Of a stretch of DNA of 44,859 bases, positions 41,140 through 44,859 are shown in pieces. The translations under genes were made by a program, and so were the position numbers. The notes below the pieces were generated by a model. It did not search any database. It had not been told where the DNA came from and saw nothing but the letters and a program-made list of their open reading frames with translations. Numbering within the stretch: position 1 is the first letter of the stretch; every line of letters starts with the position of its first letter. Origin of the DNA: an uncultured Eubacteriales bacterium (lineage in GTDB: Bacteria > Bacillota > Clostridia > Peptostreptococcales > Anaerovoracaceae); the NCBI GenBank assembly GCA_910583765.1, contig CAJTYS010000030.1, forward strand, positions 1 through 44,859. Reading direction: 5' to 3'.

Positions 41140-42741
41140 TCATTGCCAATCCATTGCCTGGATCGCGGCCTTTTCTATGGAAAGTCCTGCCTGATAACGC
41201 TGCGCGAAGCAGTCGAATCCCTTGATCTCCTCTGCTGCCGGTGTTAGAGTCGTCCCCTCTACCGCGGAAAAGATCTGTTTTCCCAGGTAGTCTTCCAGAC
41301 TTTGATCCTTTGCTCTGTTTTGTGAAAAGGCCGCCAGAATAGCCATGCCCCATGCGCCGCCTTCGCCTGCGTGGGCCATTACCGTGACCGGCGCGCCAAC
41401 GGCTGCCGCCAAGTATCGCTGTCCTACCCCCGGGGTTTTGAAAAATCCTCCATGACCTGTGATCCGGCTGACCTTCACGCCTTCCTCTTTGAGCAAAATG
41501 TCGATTCCCATCTTTACTGCTCCTAAAGAAGCGTAAAGATGGGACCGCATGAAGTTGGCCAGGTCAAACCGGCTGCCCGGCGTTCTGGCGAAAAGCGGCC
41601 GCCCTTCGTTGAGTTTTGTGATGCCTTCTCCGGAATAATATCCAAAGGGCAGCAGGCCGCCGCAATCTTCATCGCCTGTCAAGGAATGGGTATATAGCCT
41701 TTCATACAACTGATCCACATCTATTTTTAATCCCATGAGTTCTGCGAATTCGCCAAACAGACTGATCCATGCGTTCAGGTCCGATGTGCCGTTATTGGCA
41801 TGGGCCATGGCGACAGGAAAGCCCTCTGGCGTGGTCACCATGTCGATTTCTCTGTGGAGTCGGGACAGCTGCTGTTTCAGCACGATCATGGCAAAGGTGC
41901 TGGTGCCCGCGGACACATTGCCTGTTTCCGGTGCCACGGAGTTGGTGGCCACCATGCCTGTCCCCGCGTCTCCCTCCGGCGGGCACATGGGAACGCCTGG
42001 TTTCAGGTTTCCCGAAGGATCCAAAAATGCCGCGCCCTCTTCTGTCAGATGTCCGGCAATCTCCCCGGCAGTCAGAACCTCTGGGAGAATTTCCCTTGTG
42101 CGCCAGGCGTAACCCTTTGCTTCCACAAGCTGATCAAACCTCCATATCATGTCGCTCTGATAATCCAAAGCCGCGGAGTCGATGGGGAAAATCCCGGATG
42201 CGTCACCGATCCCTGTCACTTTCCTGCCTGTCAGTTTCCAGTGAATATAGGAAGCCAAAGTGGTGACAAAGTCCAGCTGCTCCAGGTGCGCTGCCCCATC
42301 CAGTATACGTTGATACAAATGCGCAATGGTCCACCGCAAAGGTATGTTGAACTGAAACAGCCGTGTCAGCTGATCCGCGGCCTGCTGCGTGTTGCTGTTT
42401 CTCCAGGTCTGAAAGGGCGCCAGCAAGCGTCCCTCTTGATCGAAAGCCATGTAACCGTGCATCATGGCGCTGATTCCCATAGCGCCGATTTTCTCCAAGG
42501 TTACTCCATATTTTGTCCGAATGTCTTTCTGCAGCGCCCGGTAACATGCTCGCAGCCCTTCTCCGATTTCTTCCAGCGGGTAAGTCCAGATCCCATCCAT
42601 CAATGTGTTTTCCCAGTCGTGGACACCCATGCCCAAGACCGTTCCGTTGTGATCGATCAATACGGCCTTGATCCTGGTTGACCCAAATTCTATGCCCAGC
42701 CAAGTCCGGCCAGTTTCAATTTTTTCTCTCTCTTGCGTCAT
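41140..42741 (-). CDS. FGGY carbohydrate kinase, probable L-ribulokinase
   Basis: A 533-residue sugar kinase. LGIEFGSTRIKAVLID is the N-terminal ATPase block, MGISAMMHGYMAFDQEG and PFQTWRNSNTQQAA form the sugar site region, GDASGIFPID and GNVSAGTSTFAM mark the C-terminal phosphate site and GHGGFFKTPG the adenosine block. FGGY kinases act on several pentuloses and this subgroup is not classical AraB in sequence. Because araA and araD are present and no other kinase is, phosphorylation of L-ribulose is the best guess. GGAGGT is nine bases before the ATG at 42741; a GTG at 42768 lies ahead of that site. First gene of the regulatory unit. Confidence 0.85.
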   Translation of the reverse strand: MTQEREKIETGRTWLGIEFGSTRIKAVLIDHNGTVLGMGVHDWENTLMDGIWTYPLEEIGEGLRACYRALQKDIRTKYGVTLEKIGAMGISAMMHGYMAFDQEGRLLAPFQTWRNSNTQQAADQLTRLFQFNIPLRWTIAHLYQRILDGAAHLEQLDFVTTLASYIHWKLTGRKVTGIGDASGIFPIDSAALDYQSDMIWRFDQLVEAKGYAWRTREILPEVLTAGEIAGHLTEEGAAFLDPSGNLKPGVPMCPPEGDAGTGMVATNSVAPETGNVSAGTSTFAMIVLKQQLSRLHREIDMVTTPEGFPVAMAHANNGTSDLNAWISLFGEFAELMGLKIDVDQLYERLYTHSLTGDEDCGGLLPFGYYSGEGITKLNEGRPLFARTPGSRFDLANFMRSHLYASLGAVKMGIDILLKEEGVKVSRITGHGGFFKTPGVGQRYLAAAVGAPVTVMAHAGEGGAWGMAILAAFSQNRAKDQSLEDYLGKQIFSAVEGTTLTPAAEEIKGFDCFAQRYQAGLSIEKAAIQAMDWQ

Positions 42742-43178
42742 GACTCTCTTACCTCCAAAAAGTCGCACAAAACCTGTAGTGGATCATTGTCTTCTCTTTG
42801 AGGATATTATAGTCTTTTTTGATTATTCAGATAAACAAAAAGGATTCCTGAACTTTGTGGTTATTTTATCCTTTTTTCAGAATCCCTGCAAATATGTTTA
42901 TTTTTTTATGAAATTGTTTCATTATTTTATGCTCTATGTGACGCGGTTTTATTTTATTTTCATGGTCTAATGATTGATTCATACAAGTGATTCAATCGCT
43001 CCAATTCTTGTGTTCTCCCGATCACCATCCGCCGATTCTCCTCTTACTAGAATTTAGCTTATCATACTTTTTGATGAGTTTCAAATTTTTCTAGTGTGAA
43101 GTTAATCTTGCGGCAAATCACAGGCAAGTGCTCAAAATTTAAAAAGCGAAAAAAAGTGGGCTATTTTCTGTCATTTTA
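42742..43178. promoter_or_regulatory. Divergent intergenic region with kinase promoter
   Basis: On the minus strand TATAAT (42806-42811) with a weak -35 (TTATCT, 42829-42834) probably drives the kinase/two-component unit. Just upstream, overlapping inverted repeats occur: AAAAAGGAT / ATCCTTTTT (42837-42845, 42868-42876) and GGATTC-CTGAA / TTCAGAATCC (42842-42885). These could be a regulator site or a bidirectional stop. The remainder (42890-43178) is AT-rich with no gene or RNA I can name. Confidence 0.45.
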
Positions 43179-43207
43179 TTGATACTGCGTCGGGCAACTG
43201 CTACAAT
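43179..43207 (+). promoter_or_regulatory. Promoter of the BIG2 protein gene
   Basis: TTGATA (43179-43184), 17-bp spacer, TACAAT (43202-43207). The transcript would start near 43214, giving a leader of about 105 nt. Confidence 0.7.
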
Positions 43208-43226
43208 GATACTGATATGGTACGCA

Positions 43227-43293
43227 GATGGCATTTGGTTAGCATCCAAGGCATCTTTTAGGTCGATCACTCGAGCCGGAAATCGCAGTGATC
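43227..43293 (+). promoter_or_regulatory. Two hairpins in the leader of the BIG2 gene
   Basis: First arm pair GATG...TTTGG / CCAAG...CATC (43227-43255). Second, a perfect 7-bp stem GATCACT / AGTGATC (43265-43271, 43287-43293), ends about 15 nt before the AGGAGG site. The fold matches no riboswitch class I recognise. Confidence 0.35.
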
Positions 43294-43318
43294 ACAATGT
43301 TAGGATAGGAGGATCATG

Positions 43319-44044
43319 ATGAAACAAATCAGTAAAATCGTCACCTTGTGCATAGCGCTTTTCGTGGCTGGGACATTTACCTTACCGGCCCAGCTCGCAC
43401 CCATAGACGCACACGCGGCGGCAAAAACAAAGGTAACGATCAGCAAGAAAAAGGCAACTGTCATCAGGGACATGACCCTGCAGTTGAAGGTCAAAGGAAC
43501 GAAAAAGAAAGCGAAATGGTCCAGCAGCAAAAAATCCGTGGCCACTGTCAGCAAGAAGGGAAAAGTCACGGCCAAGAAAGCGGGCAAGGCTACCATCACC
43601 GCGAAGATCGGCAAGAAAAAGTACCGGTGCAAAATCACGGTGAAAAATCCCACCACGACGCTCGACGTGACAAGCCTTTCTCTGATCTCTGGCCAGCACT
43701 ATATTTTGAAGGTCAGCAGCAATGGGAAAAGCAACAATGTGTTCTGGTGGACCACCCACTCTTCAGTCGCGTCTATTGATGGCAATGGCGTGGTGACTGC
43801 GAAAAAACCAGGAACCTCGATGATATCCGCGACCATGAATGGCGCGACCGCGTATTGCGAGGTGACAGTCGTAGGCACAGATGGACAGAACGGCGTATCA
43901 ACCATGGAGTATGTTTGGATCCCAACAAAAGGCGGTGAGAAATATCATAGCTCCCAGACTTGCAGCAATATGGACGGTCCAAGGCAGGTGCGGCTTGAAG
44001 AAACGAAATCACTAGGCTTTACCCAATGTTCCAAGTGCTGGTAA
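43319..44044 (+). CDS. Secreted BIG2 Ig-like protein with Cys/His C-terminal motif
   Basis: A 241-residue exported protein. Signal peptide about 1-33 (cleavage near AHAAA), then two bacterial Ig-like (BIG2) domains: about 38-110, ending GKATITAKIGKKKYRCKITV, and about 115-185 (VASIDGNGVVTAKKPGTSMISA). The C-terminal 45 residues read VWIPTKGGEKYHSSQTC, then a Leu/Glu-rich stretch, then FTQCSKCW, a compact Tyr-His...Cys...Cys-x-x-Cys module often found at the ends of clostridial cell-surface proteins, possibly metal-binding. It is very Lys-rich, like the NlpC/P60 protein. Two ATGs are adjacent; the second (43319) is better spaced from AGGAGG. Confidence 0.82.
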   Translation: MKQISKIVTLCIALFVAGTFTLPAQLAPIDAHAAAKTKVTISKKKATVIRDMTLQLKVKGTKKKAKWSSSKKSVATVSKKGKVTAKKAGKATITAKIGKKKYRCKITVKNPTTTLDVTSLSLISGQHYILKVSSNGKSNNVFWWTTHSSVASIDGNGVVTAKKPGTSMISATMNGATAYCEVTVVGTDGQNGVSTMEYVWIPTKGGEKYHSSQTCSNMDGPRQVRLEETKSLGFTQCSKCW

Positions 44045-44050
44045 ATTTGA

Positions 44051-44263
44051 ACAAAGCATTACAACTTTAATATAGCACAAGACGTTCTGACGATCTTAAG
44101 CAGTGAACAGCCTCTTCCTCTTACATACAAAGATCACGATTTATTCGGCAATTACAAAGGCCACAGAGAATGCTACATCACTCCAGACTGATTGCTTATA
44201 TACAAGATCGAACATGACATATTGACTTTATCTTTAACCAGAACCGGAACACACAGCGACTTG
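44051..44263 (+). pseudogene. Fossil YafQ-type mRNA interferase toxin
   Basis: One reading frame gives the core of a YafQ/RelE-superfamily toxin: LSSEQPLPLTYKDHDLFGNY, then KGHRECYITPD, a TGA at 44189-44191, then LLIYKIEHDILTLSLTRTGTHSDL. Relatives read pDWLLIY at this place, so the TGA replaces the Trp codon (TGG). The first 30 or so residues (the frame begins after a TGA at 44048) and the antitoxin are missing, and the usual GTHSDLF end is fused to integrase sequence. It cannot give a working toxin. Confidence 0.75.
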
Positions 44264-44551
44264 ATCAAAGGTGCGTTTGGAAACGCCATGTACCCGAACA
44301 ATCTATGGGATTGGCTCACGCAATTTCTGGATCAAAACGACATGCGGCATTTCAGCTTCCATGCTTTGAGGCACACTCATGCATCTATGATGAAATGGAT
44401 GGGATATGATCTGCTGGATGTGAGCGCAGAGCTTGGGCATTCGGAAAAGTCCACAACGCTTAATGTATATGCTCATATCTTTGAAGACCGCAAAGAAAAG
44501 GCGCATAACATGGCCGCCGGAATTTCATCGCTGATCGCAAATTCAAAGTGA
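44264..44551 (+). pseudogene. Fossil tyrosine integrase, C-terminal catalytic part
   Basis: About 95 residues in the same frame as the toxin fossil: FHALRHTHASMMKWMG (catalytic HxLRH), ELGHSEKSTTLNVYAHIF (LGH and the nucleophile Tyr) and a helical tail. This is the end of a phage/ICE-type site-specific integrase; the DNA-binding domains and the first catalytic Arg and Lys are missing. It lies 66 bp before tRNA-end repeats, where an integrase gene normally sits next to its attachment site. Confidence 0.85.
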
Positions 44552-44592
44552 TTTTACACCATTTTTGCACCATTTTTAAAAACACAAAGAAA

Positions 44593-44614
44593 GAACGTTG
44601 AAATTTCAACGTTC
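44593..44614. terminator. 22-bp perfect palindrome beside the integrase fossil
   Basis: GAACGTTGAAATTTCAACGTTC reads the same on both strands (11-bp arms). On the minus strand it is followed by TTTCTTTG and directly follows a tRNA 3'-end fragment (44618-44637), so it may be a terminator for tRNA transcripts or a cruciform at the old attachment site. Confidence 0.5.
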
Positions 44615-44617
44615 TCA

Positions 44618-44637
44618 TGGTGCGCCTGGAGGGACTT
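44618..44637 (-). repeat. tRNA 3'-end fragment, candidate att site copy 1
   Basis: Minus strand: AAGTCCCTCCAGGCGCACCA, the end of a tRNA (3' half of T-arm, acceptor strand, CCA). It is an exact 20-bp match to 44786-44805. The tRNA body is not next to it. Confidence 0.7.
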
Positions 44638-44763
44638 ACACAGGCTCCGCCTGCCGCCCTGCAGCTTCATTTCATTTCGCCTTGGGCCACTCACTGCTCG
44701 ACAGTCCACTGGACTGTCTCCCTTCACGCTCGTGCCCTTTCGGGTTCAAGTCCCCTTCATTAA

Positions 44764-44785
44764 AAAAATACCCTTTCGGGTATTT
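44764..44785 (-). terminator. Terminator following the second tRNA 3' end
   Basis: Minus strand: AAATACCC-GAAA-GGGTATTT followed by further T, immediately after the CCA at 44786. It looks like the native terminator of the tRNA gene that was used as integration target. Confidence 0.75.
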
Positions 44786-44811
44786 TGGTGCGCCTGGAGG
44801 GACTTGAACCC
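44786..44811 (-). repeat. tRNA 3'-end fragment, candidate att site copy 2
   Basis: Minus strand: GGGTTCAAGTCCC, then TCCAGGCGCACCA, a full T-loop, acceptor strand and CCA. The five bases that should pair as the 5' T-stem do not (CGGG is preceded by AATT), and no anticodon arm follows in 44812-44859. So only the 3' end is tRNA. It is the junction expected at one side of an integrated element extending beyond the window. Confidence 0.7.
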
Positions 44812-44859
44812 GAATTTTCGTTTATGCTAACATATGCTCTCGTTGGCTACAATGTACAA

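Noticed and set aside
44780..44859. Intact tRNA gene at the right edge
   Set aside because: Only the 3' third folds as tRNA; the 5' T-stem bases mismatch and no anticodon arm follows.
1..44859. CRISPR array, rRNA genes, insertion sequences
   Set aside because: No regularly spaced repeats, rRNA signatures or transposase frames were seen.

Overview
The window looks like chromosome of an anaerobic, spore-forming Firmicute of class Clostridia. G+C is about half by eye, Shine-Dalgarno sites are strong (AGGAGG), and SpoIIM, SpoVS, a T-box leader and a ZTP riboswitch are present. Gene content (fhs, fchA, folD; larB/larC; AmmeMemoRadiSam; arabinose ABC transporter) would suit the Eubacteriales family XIII/Anaerovoracaceae area, but that placement is a guess. 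Most of the window is an ordinary chromosome; only the last 0.8 kb looks like mobile-element debris.

Left part (1-9.2 kb). The left edge holds a T-box leader on the minus strand whose regulated gene lies outside. Next come an MFS drug-efflux-type transporter, a PAS/pseudo-receiver protein driven by a perfect sigma-A promoter, and a metallophosphoesterase. A six-gene minus-strand operon follows: fhs-fchA-folD-larB-larC-sseB-like. It starts behind a ZTP (pfl) riboswitch with a terminator expression platform. The first three genes turn formate into 10-formyl-, methenyl- and methylene-tetrahydrofolate. The FolD copy has lost the Lys and Gln needed for cyclohydrolase activity, so FchA next door probably supplies that step. 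LarC is only the N-terminal half.

Middle (9.2-27 kb). This is housekeeping: rnhB-rbgA, rplS with its leader, a secreted NlpC/P60 enzyme, xerD (unusual NxxR motif), spoIIM, a Nudix hydrolase, proC-proB, spoVS, a probable C-rich small RNA, an RNase H-like exonuclease gene overlapping proA, a two-gene AmmeMemoRadiSam set, a DeoR regulator with gap, a permuted papain-like enzyme and a membrane-anchored glycerophosphodiesterase.

Right part (27-42.8 kb). One minus-strand block serves L-arabinose use. A regulatory unit comes first: FGGY kinase (probable ribulokinase), YesN-type response regulator, YesM-type sensor kinase and a lipoprotein sugar sensor. After a strong terminator comes the catabolic unit: sugar-binding lipoprotein, ABC ATPase, two permeases, araA, araD and phosphoketolase. 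Together they import the pentose, convert it by isomerase, kinase and epimerase to xylulose-5-phosphate, and split that into acetyl-phosphate and glyceraldehyde-3-phosphate. The latter can enter glycolysis at Gap, also encoded here.

Right edge (43.2-44.86 kb). A secreted Ig-like (BIG2) protein is followed by a fossil YafQ-type toxin joined in frame to a fossil tyrosine-integrase C-terminus, then by two copies of a tRNA 3' end. These are the marks of repeated integration at a tRNA gene; another element probably begins at about 44806 and continues out of the window.
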